Notes: generated by a model from the sequence alone, not told the origin. Shown: positions 10,421 through 20,584, counted from the first letter of the stretch. The stretch is 64,000 nt of DNA from Diploptera punctata (GCA_030220185.1 JASPKZ010003434.1:558001-622000), one strand, 5' to 3'. Numbers and translations are program-made.

Positions 10421-11659
10421 TCTAATATATAAAAAGTAATGTTTGTTTATTTAACTTTCACAGGGGAAGAACACTATGAGGTTCAATTTAAGAATTGAAT
10501 TAATGTTTTTATTACCTCACCTCATATCCTTTTTCATCTAGACTACAATTTCGGAGCCTATCTCCATCATCAGTAGCCTCTGGTCGACCGGTATTATGTC
10601 GTTTCTTGGCGGTTTTCTTCTTACTTCTGTCCAAAGAAGTAAGAAGAAAACCGCCAAGAAACGACATAACACCGGTCGACCAGAGGCTACTGATTATGGA
10701 GATAAGCTCCGAAACTACAGTCTAGAAGAAAAAGGATATGAGGTGAGGTAATAAAAACATTAATTTAATTCTTAATGTTTCTTTGTTTGTTCGTACTTTA
10801 TGCGCGGCCAAACCGTTGATCCGATTGTGATGGGGCTTTTTACGAAATGTTTAGGAGATTCCCGTGATGAACATAGGTTATAAGAGAGTTGTTGATACTC
10901 ATCTCCTACGCCCTTAAAAATCGCCCTTTGTAGTGGAAAACCTGAAAAAAGTAGCTCTCTGGACGTTTAAATGGCTTACGCTGTCTAAACCATAACAAAT
11001 ACACAAAATTAATGTACATACACAGAATTGAATATCTCGAAAAGCTCTACAAAAAAGTCCGCGATATCATATGTTTATCTTTTACGGATAACTCACAATA
11101 ACCATGTTTGTCTTTCATTGATGCCAAGAAGATCTAGACAAGTACGTAGATTACTGTGCAAGCACATGGCGGGTATTCTTTTACGGATAACTCACAATAA
11201 CGAATTTTGTCTTTTAGCTCATATATGCCAGGAAGATCGAGATACGTAGATTCCCGGGCAACACCGGGTAATCAGCACGGGGAACCTTAAAATAATTACG
11301 ATATACATTTATAATTATTTTTCATTTTACTTATTCAACTAATCATAAGAAGTATATTAATTTTCGTCTTTCAACTCATTTATGCCATGATCGGGATAGG
11401 CCTATCTAAAAATAATTATGATATACATTTTTTCTTCTACATATTTAACTAATCATAAAACACATTAATTTTCGTATTTCAGCTCATTTATGTCATGAAG
11501 ATCGGGATAAGTAGATTCCCGGACAACGCCGGGTAATCAGCACGGGGTACCTAAAAATATAAATTTATAATTATTTTTCTTTTAATCATTCAACCAAACA
11601 TAAAATCACGCTAATTTTAATTTATTTAGGCGTAGCAGCGCACGCCGGGTATTAGCTAG
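10421..11659 (+). mobile_element. Helitron-like non-autonomous element, copy 1 (carries a fold-back)
   Basis: It begins TCTAATATATAAAA and ends ATTAGCTAG. The 5' flank base is A (10420) and the 3' flank base is T (11660), as expected for Helitron insertion between A and T. A hairpin GGCGT (11629-11633) / ACGCC (11642-11646) with an 8-nt loop sits about 10 nt before the CTAG end. The interior holds units containing CCCGGGCAACACCGGGTAAT. No Rep/helicase ORF is present. Related copies lie at 15482, 17040, 19546 and 29330. Confidence 0.75.
10490..10773. mobile_element. Fold-back element inside the Helitron-like copy
   Basis: Arms of about 135 bp (10490-10625 and 10638-10773) are inverse complements (AAGTAAGAAGAAAACCGCCA, CGACATAACACCGGTCGACC). 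The centre is CTTCTGTCCAAAGAAG. Sequence related to one arm occurs at 40215-40425. Confidence 0.75.
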
Positions 11660-11689
11660 TTTAATAAAACAATTAATATATTCTTTATT

Positions 11690-12660
11690 ATTTATTTAGC
11701 TGCCAGAGTTAAGGCTATGAGATCATCTCTACTACTCAATATTATATAGGCTATAGAAAAAATTACACAATACCATAATAATAGAGTATCTCAGACTCAT
11801 AAAAAACCGCAAGCCTGAATAAAAAGGCCTCTGTGCAAAATTTAACCGACCTTCATCCATCCAAGTAATATCTTAGCTGCCTATTAGATGTCTCATTGAG
11901 GCTATGTGCTAACCACAAGTCACTCGTTGACATCTGTAGGTAAATAAGCGCAACTAAATTAGCTTGTTAGGAAACTCCCTCTAGGGAGCACCCGTGTCCC
12001 CACGTGGGACGTTTGGCGTGTATACATACATAACATAGAATAAGTATTGTAAGTAAATATTTAAACAAATTAATCTGAAATTAAAATTAATCAACTCAAT
12101 AACTTACTGTTAGAGAAGTGAAAAGTCAAAAACTATAGGCTAAATTAATCAGCTGAAAGACCAATTACAAAATAAATAAATTTAAATTTATTTTAAATAA
12201 AGCTAATGTCCTGCAGTCCCTAATCTCTTTAGTGAGGATATCAAGGGTCTAGTAATGGGTACAGAACAGGAAATGGAACAGTGTGAGGTTCTGTGTTGTG
12301 GGTTGTGAAGTAGGAGGTTCTGGTACGATTGTGTACTCAAATTGTAATTTGAAAATACGAGACGCAAGGTAGAGGATAAGTAGATTGGTGTAGATGTAGC
12401 CCTATGTATAATTTTGAATAGAAGAGTATGATAAAAATTAATTGTTATACAATCATGGAGATGGTTCCAACTTGGTTGGCAGAAGTACGAAGAAATATGA
12501 TCACATTTACGAACGTAAAATAAATAAATAAATAAATTTAATATATATATATATATAATACATATATTATGAATATGTTGCAATTTATGTCCTAGTCCAC
12601 CGTTAATGTCTGTCAATAAGATGTCACAATAGTCAAAATGCGGCATCACAAGAGTTTCAC
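11690..12660 (-). pseudogene. LINE family C 3' end (reverse-transcriptase C-terminus), interrupted by a SINE
   Basis: Minus-strand codons at 12203-12649 give PHFDYCDILLTDINGGLGHK, then LQHIHNIC, a block mangled by TA-rich expansion, and SLKRLGT. It is colinear with the 42190-42670 copy (PHFDYCDTLFTDLNTVLTQR, LQRVHNSCIRFICGIRRY). That pattern is the C-terminal region of CR1/Jockey-like LINE reverse transcriptases. The 3' UTR lies at about 11690-11790 (CCAGAGTTAAGGC on the plus strand). A 5'-truncated SINE (11806-12035) lies within it. Confidence 0.65.
11806..12035 (+). repeat. SINE family 1, 5'-truncated
   Basis: It starts at AAGCCTGAATAAAAAGGCCT and reaches CCCGTGTCCCCACGTGGGACG, one of the best preserved 3' ends of the family. 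Confidence 0.8.
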
Positions 12661-13200
12661 TAGAATTCTTTTGAGATCAGTTGGAAGATTATTTTAATCT
12701 ATATAAAGGATGAATTATTGAAAATACCAGATTATAAGGACCAAGCAAAAATAAGTTAACCTTAACAAGGCATCTGAATCAAGTTTCGATTTATGAAATA
12801 AAAAACCTTGCCTGATCTCTAAAACTTGAAATTATTTGACCTTTATAATAATATTCCATTTAATATTATTAGCATATTTTTAAAAATTTTATATGGCTTA
12901 GTCATCATTTTTAATGGACAATCGACATGGCACTTCTGTATCTTATAGACTTTTAACTTAATAAAACCATATTAGTTATAGCTTAAGATATCTTAGGCTG
13001 TAATTAATATGATTTTATTAATTTATTTGTAATTCTATAAGAGATAAAGTGACATGCTGATTGTCTTTTATAAAATTATAAATGCAAATCATTTTTTAAA
13101 ATACTTACTAAATTAAATGGAATATCTGCCCAACGAAAATAAATTTAATAATTGTATCTGTACCGTTCCGAAAACAAGAGGTTGCGAACCACATATTGAA
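12660..13200. other. Unassigned, very AT-rich
   Basis: No gene or repeat recognised. Confidence 0.3.
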
Positions 13201-13212
13201 ACATTCGTGACA

Positions 13213-13287
13213 ACCAATAAAAACGCGAAATTAATACTCCTATAAATACAAACTAATCTTCGCGCGTCACCACTACTTGATCCAAAG
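13213..13287 (+). promoter_or_regulatory. Candidate RNA polymerase II promoter with first exon
   Basis: A CCAAT box lies at about 13215 and TATAAATA at 13241-13248. An initiator-like GTCACCACT follows 25-30 bp downstream, and then a strong 5' splice site CCAAAG|GTAAGC with GT at 13288. The patch is locally GC-richer (CTTCGCGCGTCACC) in very AT-rich DNA. The arrangement is suggestive only; no known gene is recognised. Confidence 0.3.
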
Positions 13288-13519
13288 GTAAGCGAATAAC
13301 TTCTGCTACAATGAGTTTGAAGAAGGAATATATACAAGTGGTTTGTTTTCTTAATGTTTAGCTGTTTTTGTGTAATAATAGTGAGTATTGAACTATACAA
13401 GTGTTATAATATTATTAAAACTATTATAATAAGTGTTGTGGTCTTATAAATGGACAACATAAATTAATAAACAATGAGAATATGTCTTATCTTTGTCAAC
13501 CATCTCAGCCCTCCCGCAG

Positions 13520-13555
13520 GTGAACAAGCCGGTGAAGCTTCCCCACCAAATCAAG
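13520..13555 (+). other. Candidate 36-nt internal exon
   Basis: A pyrimidine-rich tract ends in CCCTCCCGCAG (AG at 13518-13519). Then come 36 nt without stop in any phase used by the flanks, and a donor ATCAAG|GTACAG (GT at 13556). It lies 230 bp downstream of the promoter-like island. A chance arrangement cannot be excluded. Confidence 0.25.
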
Positions 13556-13559
13556 GTAC

Positions 13560-14590
13560 AGTGTATAACCTCTTCACTACATTAAAATCAAGTTGAAAAC
13601 ACGCTTAAGTCTGTATTATGTCATAAAACTTATAAAGTCTAAAACAATGTTTTTCAAGCTATTGCAATTAGAAACTTCGTGTGTTTTTAAATAGTATTTA
13701 TACCGTAACAATTATCATTCATTCAAGGTAGGATAAATGCATGAGGTAGGACTAGCAAATTAGATTATAGATTAGTATTTTACTGTTAGCATGTAGGTAT
13801 ATTAATATTAGAAAAAAATTATGTTATTTTTCAAAATGCTAATTGAAGTAGGCTACTTTAAGTAATAGCCCTTCAAGAAAAACTAATATATGAATAAATA
13901 GGTCTACATTGCAATATATGATATAACATTGATGAATCTTTATATATTCAATAGAAATTGAAAGAAATTAAATGTTAATTAAAGCCTATTAAACTAACAT
14001 ATCAAATTTTTAGAATACTAAAAACAAACATTTTTAAAATTCAATTTGCAGTTTATCCCTGATATAAGAAAGAAGTGGATTTCAGTTTCTGGCAATTGAA
14101 ACTGTAAAACAGAATGAGTAATATGCAGTGTTATGAGGAAGAATTTAAAACATTTTAATAGGCTAAATGTATTGTAAAGTTTACAGTATAAAATTAATTC
14201 ACTAGCCTGTAAATCAACATACAATATTGTTAGAAAATAGGCCGTGGGATGTTAGCGGTTATTTTTCATATTTTGGGGGAAATTTAAAGTTTATAGGCGG
14301 AACTAATTTTAAGAACATTTTATATAGGCCTACTGTAGGTAATTAACAATGAATACAACATCTAAAGCTGCTATTACTAAGCCAATGCTAGATCTGCTAT
14401 AATATAACTTACCACCTTTACTACAACTATTATTACTACTAGACCTAACAAATAAACTAATTGGTCTCCACTTGGATCAATGAAGAAACTTATAAATATA
14501 TCATAGGTCGAGATATTAAGACTACGATTTTGATCATTTCTAACATGTAGGCATACTCTATAGATAACACTGGTCAACATGATTTTTGTC
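13560..14590. other. Unassigned AT-rich stretch
   Basis: Nothing recognised. One TAGGCCTA at about 14327. Confidence 0.3.
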
Positions 14591-15125
14591 TCATGAGTAC
14601 CAAAAGTTGTACTTAATGCAGTTTTTTATCTTGTTTTCAAATATGTATTCGGAATTTCTCCATCACCCACAGTTTTTTTTTTATTTCAATTTCAATTAAT
14701 GGATTTAAATAATTATGTTTTTAATAAACCTAGATTTCTTCCCGGAAAATCTTGACGCACTGAGCGATAAGCACGGGGAACACTTGCATGGAGATTTCAG
14801 CTATACAAAAGAGATTTCAAGGCAAGTGGAATCCTAATATGCTGGCCGATTATTGTTGGACCATCAAGAGGGATGCTCCACAGGCGAAATATAGCAGAAA
14901 ATCGTCATTTCTTACTTTCTAGGTGAGTCAGAATGTTCGAATATTGTGTAGTTACGAATGTACAAAATATCACAGTGATTGAAATTATAAATTCCTGTCT
15001 CTCGGAAACCTTGCGTAATGGAGGAAAATCGATATCACATTTGAATTCAGGAGAAAAAAATACTATCAGAATCACATATTTTTCTTTCTGAGACAAAAAA
15101 AAAGTTTATTTTTTGTTGCTCAGTG
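14590..15125 (+). pseudogene. SDEHGEHFH-type arthropod repeat gene, copy 1 (3' end)
   Basis: The coding part at 14758-14922 reads ALSDKHGEH, then after a 2-nt deletion ISAIQKRFQGKWNPNMLADY, CWTIKRDAPQAKYSRKS and a TAG at 14920. It is the C-terminus of a widespread uncharacterised arthropod protein family (recalled pattern SDEHGExFHQ...KRYQGKW...ADYCWxxKRDxP...KYSRKS). The non-coding flanks (GATTTTTGTCTCATGAG to GTTGCTCAGTGTAATC) are also shared, in inverse orientation, with 54293-54860, so the repeat unit includes UTR. No function is known to me. Confidence 0.7.
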
Positions 15126-15480
15126 TAATCAGTCATCACATTTCCAGTATAATTTTTATGTTTAGAAATAATTTACGTTTCAATAGATGTTGATGCTTTA
15201 TAGATTATATAGACCTAATGTAATATTTAGTTTCCAAACAAAACAAAAAAGAGAGAAAGGCAAGATGATTTCTTAACAGCATAAAATTTAAAAATCAACA
15301 AATCCTCCTTAATACCCATAGGCTATAGCTTTATGTCTAAAGATGAATGTTTTTCTGTCCTTTATGGACTCAAAAACTACTTGTACGATTTGAATGACGA
15401 TTTTTTTCCCCCATCATTTAGGGAATTTTTCTGGGACAATTAACATAGGCCTATATAACATATTACCCTACATAGGCTAC
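15126..15480. other. Mostly unassigned
   Basis: GATGAATGTTTTTCTGTCCTTTATGGACTCA at 15340-15370 resembles the 5' region of Helitron-like elements, weakly. Nothing else is recognised. Confidence 0.3.
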
Positions 15481-15481
15481 T

Positions 15482-15770
15482 ATATGGCCGAAAAAATAAG
15501 GGAGCGAGGCATCGGTGCAATAAAAAAGTAGCTTTTTGGCCCCATAACTGGCTTACGCTGCCTAAATCATAACAAATACACCAAATTAAAATGTACAGAA
15601 TTGAATATCTAAAAAAAAAAAAAAAGCTACAAAATAGCATGTCTATCTTTTACGAATAACTCACAATAACCATTTTTGTCTTTCAGTTCATTGATGCCAA
15701 GAAGATTGGGATAAATAGATTCCCGGGCAACACCGCTTAATCAGCACTGGGTATCAAAACATAATTAGCT
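15482..15770 (+). mobile_element. Helitron-like element, internal fragment
   Basis: It matches copies 1 and 3: GGCTTACGCTGCCTAAATCA, AACAAATACACCAAATTAA, AATAACTCACAATAACCATT, TTGATGCCAAGAAGAT and ATTCCCGGGCAACACCG. Both termini are missing. Confidence 0.7.
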
Positions 15771-16995
15771 AACTAACTAACTAACTCACTGGCACTATCG
15801 AACCCGTAGGCTCATAGGCCGCGCGGGCATAAGCTCTCCATACATCCCTATCCTGAGTTAATGTTCTCCAATCATCCCCTGTATAATCTACTTCCCTCAA
15901 GATGATGAGATGAAACGTGTAGGAAGAGGTGCCGAAGTAATAGGAAGATAGTTCCAATAATTACATGAAATCCGTGGAAGCCTGTTGCTATAAGAAAGGT
16001 TGAGCCGTAAACTGAATCTGCAATTGTAAATGGAGCCGCAAAGTATTCAAAGGCTCGAAGGGCTGTAAAATATAAACCTAAAACAACTGGCAGGATAGTT
16101 AATGTTATTCTCCCACCTCATTCTTGGTCTATCAACTGGGCGTTTTCCCTGTGGTTTTCCTACAAGAAGCTTCCATGCACGCCTTTCATTCCCCATGCGT
16201 GCCACATGTCTTGCCCATCGCAGTCTACGAGACTTAACTGTTCTTATTATATCTGGCTTCCTATACAGACCATGTAGTTCACTGTTATTTAGTCATCTCC
16301 ATTCACGTGTCTGCTCATCTCTCTTTGGTCCAAAAATGTTCCTAAGAACTTTATTCTCAAATACTCGTAGGCCTAACCTCCTTTCCTCCCTTAAAGTAAG
16401 GTTCCATGTTTCGCAACAGGTAACTTAAAATGTTCCTGTAATGTGTGTGTAATTATTATAATATTTATAAAGGGTCCGGTTGGCTATAAGATTCTACAAA
16501 AGTTTTAATATAATATAACTGGTAGAATAATAGTCTTATATATTTTCAGGATAATGTTTTTGAAAGGAGTTTGGACGACAAGAGTCTCTGCAATGCATAA
16601 TAGCACGCATTTTCAGAATTGAGCCTATGTTTAATTTCTTCGTGCATCTCATTCCTATTTGTGATTATTGTTCCTAGATATTTGAATTCAGCCACTTCCT
16701 CAAAATTTCCCTCATTGTCCATTTCCATTATAAAATGTATTTCTATGTGTGACCATATATTTAGTTTTATTGATATTTTCTTCCAGTCCCAATTTCTTAG
16801 TGTTACTGAATAGTGTGTGCGTATTGGCATTTAGTATATCTTCGCTATCGCCCAATGGTAAGCCCTACTACATCATGAGCATAAACTAACAGCGTATTGA
16901 TACCATTGAGTTGTAGACCCTCTTCATCCTCCAAAGATTTGATGGCATAGTCTAGTAAAATTAAATAGCAGAGGAGATAGTGCATCACACTGCTT
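15771..16995 (-). pseudogene. LINE family D (RTE-like) ORF2 3' half, interrupted by a NUMT
   Basis: Minus-strand blocks in order: LEDEEGLQLNGINTLLVYAHDVVG (about 16930-16850, motif split by substitutions), FEEVAEFKYLGTIITNRNEM and HEEIKHRLNSENACYYALQR (16740-16600), then in broken frames the RVFENKVLRNIFGPKRD-type, WARHVARM-type and GKRPVGRPRMRWE-type C-terminal blocks. The catalytic YADD is YAHD, so the enzyme would be inactive. It also carries stops and frameshifts. A GGCCTA insertion at 16368-16375 and the COX3 fragment 15901-16096 break the C-terminal part. Other copies: 25985, 36777, 40045, 41425, 43640, 44190, 44762, 50390, 53690, 57850. Confidence 0.8.
15901..16096 (-). pseudogene. COX3: NUMT: mitochondrial cytochrome c oxidase subunit III fragment
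   Basis: On the minus strand 65 codons are fully open and read as the middle of COX3, an inner-membrane subunit of complex IV. Blocks: [76 protein letters not shown] and ATGFHG are hallmark COX3 motifs. No stop occurs under either the standard or the invertebrate mitochondrial code, so the transfer may be fairly recent or the source conserved. It is flanked on both sides by LINE family D sequence that is continuous in the copy at 44762-44945, so it is an insertion at a break in that LINE. The FLLLRHL part is a few residues shorter than usual. Confidence 0.88.
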
Positions 16996-17039
16996 AAATA
17001 ATGACTATACAAATTTAACCCATAATTATTTTTCTTCTT

Positions 17040-17171
17040 ACTTATTGAACAAAACATAAAAACACATTTAATTTATTTAGGTGCAGCAGCGCACTCCGGA
17101 TATTAGTTGAACAAAACATAAAAACACATTTAATTTATTTAGGTGCAGCAGCGCACTCCGGATATTAGTTA
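17040..17171 (+). mobile_element. Tandemly duplicated Helitron-like 3' end
   Basis: Two copies of a 63-bp unit (ACATTTAATTTATTTAGGTG, CAGCAGCGCACTCCGGATAT, TAGTT) stand head to tail at about 17046-17108 and 17109-17171. Each is the 3'-terminal segment of the Helitron-like family. Confidence 0.75.
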
Positions 17172-17268
17172 AGTGTTCCATAAATTTGCCATTGGTAGGC
17201 CTATAATAAGCGGAAGGATAAACATATGCATGTGCTTTCCTCGTTATTATTAGTAATGATAATGTACT

Positions 17269-17390
17269 GCGCCGTAGCCGAGCGGTTTGAGGCATACCTT
17301 GGTATAGGGTTACGCTGGTTCGAGTCCCCATGAGAAAGAAATTTGCTCTTGGAATTTCGGTCAATATGGAACGGTGCCCACCCAGCACAT
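17269..17390 (+). repeat. SINE family 3, 5' part with tRNA-like head
   Basis: GCGCCGTAGCCGAGCGGTTT (A-box) and CTGGTTCGAGTCCCC (B-box) give the clearest tRNA Leu/Ser-like head of the family. It is truncated after GGTGCCCACCCAGCA. Confidence 0.85.
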
Positions 17391-18425
17391 AGAAAAGCTA
17401 ATGTTTAAAATTTTCTATTTGTCTTTGTTAAGAACTATTACAAAACCTCTTGTGTTGTCTCCAGAAAACACTCATAGCGTCCATCATTAGTGGCTCTTAA
17501 CATTCCAGGAGTTATCTAATTAGACACAAAGCTTTTGACATTCTGAAGGAACAAAAATCAATAAGTAACGTCAGATGTTATCCTCTTGTTCGTTTACATA
17601 TCATGGCAAAAGGCAAAGTCTGGTGGAGTAAAATGTGGGGTGTGCTTATCTGCCAAACACTTGTTTCGTCGTACTCGTGCACGTGTAAAACCGCAGGCTA
17701 GCTTGGATCTGCTCTATGTATCCGCTCGGAAGCGTTTTCAAGTTCAGAACCTCCCCGCGCGCCTCGATAAAGATTCGAGCACACTTCATTCAAAATCCTT
17801 GACCAACTGTTCAGTTTCGGCAAACGAGTATAGATGCAATTTTACCTCCCCCCGTTCACACACATCCCAGAGTGTTTTCAAGAGGCAAACCTGCTGATAG
17901 TTAAATGTCAGTCCAACTGTTCTAACTTCAGCGCTGTTAATCTATTATGTACTTTATCAACATTGAATTGCCATACAAGAGGTGTCTATTTTTGCGAATG
18001 CTAGATACTAGTATGTAGCTGTGGATGCTTTTACTAATGATCCTATAGCTTTTGTCAGCGTATAACAAAGTGATACTGTTAAAACGGATGGTGAAACTTT
18101 AACAACCCATTGTATCTCTGTGTCACAAAATTTTATTGAGTGAAAAAATTGAAATGTTCCTAATTCGATGTGATTATTCGATCCTAAAAGTTATTAAAAT
18201 CCACTAGAACCACGAAAAAAACTAAAACTGCATTTATGTTAATTGTACATCTCTTAAGATGAACATTTTTTAATTATCTCAACATAACTTGATGAAGATA
18301 TTTACAGTATTTTAATAAATTTCTGTTAGTAAATAAATAATATTTTCCTTCGGTGCCTAAATTGGCTTAACATCAGTTATGTCAGCTTAAGAATCGCCTA
18401 ATTAATTCAAGCTAGTTAAAAATAT
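17391..18425. other. Unassigned; contains a 103-codon ORF of unknown meaning
   Basis: A plus-strand ORF at 17586-17897 (starts MFVYISWQKAKSGG, Cys/Arg-rich) lies in a locally GC-richer patch (CTCCCCGCGCGCCTCGA). I do not recognise it. It may be chance. The rest of the stretch is AT-rich and featureless. Confidence 0.2.
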
Positions 18426-18427
18426 CA

Positions 18428-18800
18428 GCCGCGGTGGTCTAGTGGTTATGCTCCTTGTCTCTGGTCCCGAGGGTCGCGGGTTCAAACCCGGCCGGGGTCG
18501 ATGGATTTTTTAGGATGGAAAATTCCAAGGAGCAAGTCCTCCGGGAGAGACTTTAAGCCGTGGGTCCCGAGTCTGAAGATTTTCAGGCTCGTAAAAGATC
18601 CTTAAGCCTGAATGAAAAGACCTCTAAGCAAAATTTACCGAATTTTCCCTGGTTTCCTAGATGTCAGTATGAGGCGGAACGCTGACCACGGACCACTCAA
18701 ATGACATCTATCGAAAACAAGTGTAACTAAATTAGTATGGTTCAAATTCTTCCCTGTAGGGGGAGAGCGCCTAAATCTCTGTTAAGGGAAACATGGGCTT
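18428..18800 (+). repeat. SINE family 1, full length, best preserved head
   Basis: The head is GCCGCGGTGGTCTAGTGGTT (A-box) and GGGTTCAAACCCGG (B-box), then GTCGATGGATTTTTTAGGA and CCGGGAGAGACTTTAAGCCG. It reaches the family 3' end near GAAACATGGGC. The head resembles tRNAs with a GGTCTAGTGGTTA D-arm (Asp/Glu/Val type). Confidence 0.9.
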
Positions 18801-18869
18801 ACAAAAAGAAGATACAATAAGCTCAGCTTTTATTAAAGAAATATAGGGCCTATCAAATTTGTTAGTCTA

Positions 18870-19255
18870 TATGTCGGTTTAACTGGTCTAGAGGTTAAGT
18901 CCCTTGCATCTGGTCCCGAGGGTAGCGGAATCAAACCTGGACCCGGGTTGATATATTTGTTTTAGGATGGAAAGATCTAAGGGGCATATTCTCCGGAAGG
19001 AACTTCAACTAGTAGGCCCATGTTTGAAAATTTGTCGGGCTCGTAAAAGAACCTCAAGCTTAAATTAAAGCCTTTGAGTAAAATTTATTCGGCCTTTCCC
19101 ATCCAAGTAATAGGCCTACCTTAAATTGCCTACTAGGTGTCTTTTTAAAACTATGAACTAACACTTATCATTCGCTGAGCTTTGTAGGGTGATAAGCCTA
19201 ACTAATAGGCTAAGCACGGTTATGTAACTCTCGCAAGGATGTATGAGTGCAAGCA
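18870..19255 (+). repeat. SINE family 1, second copy in tandem orientation, diverged
   Basis: It starts TGTCGGTTTAACTGGTCTAG and contains GGTCCCGAGGGTAGCGG and CAAGTAATAGGCCTACCTTA. That last block carries GGCCTA inserted at 19113-19118 relative to AAGTAATA-CCTTA in other copies. Confidence 0.8.
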
Positions 19256-19485
19256 GACAGACATATTAGATGTATCGTTATTAAATACAGTCTATTAGGC
19301 AATCTTTCAATTATAGACTAAGTTATTAAATTTTGTAATTTTTTGTCTTTAAGTTCGTTAGTATTTTTATTGCATCGCATTACAACAGGACTGTCAAGTA
19401 TTTAAGTAGGCCTATGTTTTCTTTACTCCATGATACTTTGAAGCGTTAACAACTATATCGCCATATTGCGTTTGAAATGTTTAGC

Positions 19486-19488
19486 TAA

Positions 19489-19526
<38 letters not shown>
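19486..19526 (+). repeat. (TG)n microsatellite followed by a G-run
   Basis: About 38 bp of TG units, then TATGTATG and G8. Confidence 0.95.
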
Positions 19527-19532
<6 letters not shown>

Positions 19533-19545
19533 GGGGGGGGGTATA

Positions 19546-20176
19546 TCTAATAGGCCTATATAAAAAATGTTTGTTTGTTTGTTCGTCCTTTCTACGCTGC
19601 CATACCGTTGATCCGATTTTGATGGGTTTTTTGCAAAATGTTCAGGAGATTCCTGGGATGAACATAGGTTATAAGAGAGTTGTGATACTCAACTCCTACA
19701 CCCTTAAAAATACCCTTCGTAGTGAAAAACGTGAAAAATTATCCTTTTTGACGCTTAAATGGCTTACGCTGCCTAAAGAATAACAAATACACAAAATTAA
19801 TTTACACAGAATTGAATGTCACAAAAAACTCTACAAAAAACCGCGATAGCATATGTTTATCTTTTATGGATAACTCACAATAACCATTTTTGCCTTTCAT
19901 TGATGTCAAAAAGATCGGGATTAGTAGATTCCCGGGCAAATAGAGCAGCAGCACAGATAACTCGAAATAACGAATTTTGTCTTTCAGCTCATTTATGTCA
20001 AATACATAGGGATACATAGATTCCCGGGCAATGCCGGGTATTCAACACGGGGTATTAAAAAATAATAACGTTATAAATTTATAACTATTTTTCCTTTTAC
20101 TTATTCAACTAAACGTAAAAACACAGTAGGCCTATTATTTATTTAGGCGTAGCAGCGCACACCGGATATTAGCTAA
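19546..20176 (+). mobile_element. Helitron-like element, copy 3
   Basis: The 5' end is TCTAATAGGCCTATATAAAA, identical to copy 1 (TCTAATATATAAAA) apart from an inserted GGCCTA. The 3' end is GGCGTAGCAGCGCACACC followed by GGATATTAGCTAA. The flanking bases are A (19545) and T (20177). Interior blocks CCGTTGATCCGATTTTGATG and ATTCCCGGGCAATGCCGGGT match the other copies. No coding capacity for Rep/helicase. Confidence 0.75.
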
Positions 20177-20248
20177 TAAGTTATAAATATGTATTCTGTG
20201 TAGCCATATGCTTCTGTGAAAGTTGATTTGTATTATAACGTGATGATT

Positions 20249-20575
20249 ATGATGACTAGGGCTGAAAAAAGTCTGGATTATAGGATAGACTGCATCGTAC
20301 TTAGACCTCCGTGTTTACAAACTACACGTTGACACGTGCTACTTGGGACAGACTTCTAATACCTACATTCCGCTTTGTGTAAGAATGGACTCATCTTTGC
20401 ACAATTTTTGTTTCGGCACCACACGTCATGTAAACAGGTCTATTACTGAGGAGAGTCATTCTCCGCCCCGAGCAGGCAGTGGAGACGCTCGACAAAGACA
20501 CGCATTTTGTAAACAATGTGTATAGAAATTAATTACTACCCTGATACCGATACTTTTTTCAGCCCCAATGATGAC
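20249..20575. mobile_element. hAT-like MITE with 8-bp target duplication
   Basis: ATGATGAC occurs at 20249-20256 and 20568-20575, directly flanking a 311-bp element (20257-20567). Its termini are TAGGGCTGAAAAAAGT and, reversed, TGGGGCTGAAAAAAGT (15 of 16 identical). An 8-bp duplication and a (T/C)AGGG-type end fit hAT superfamily non-autonomous elements. No transposase. Confidence 0.8.
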
Positions 20576-20584
20576 AGAAGTCCT

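Noticed and set aside
11028..11249. 73-codon ORF with RITHNN repeats, similar to one at 19816
   Set aside because: Both come from the same Helitron-like non-coding repeat; similarity reflects shared repeat DNA, not selection on protein.
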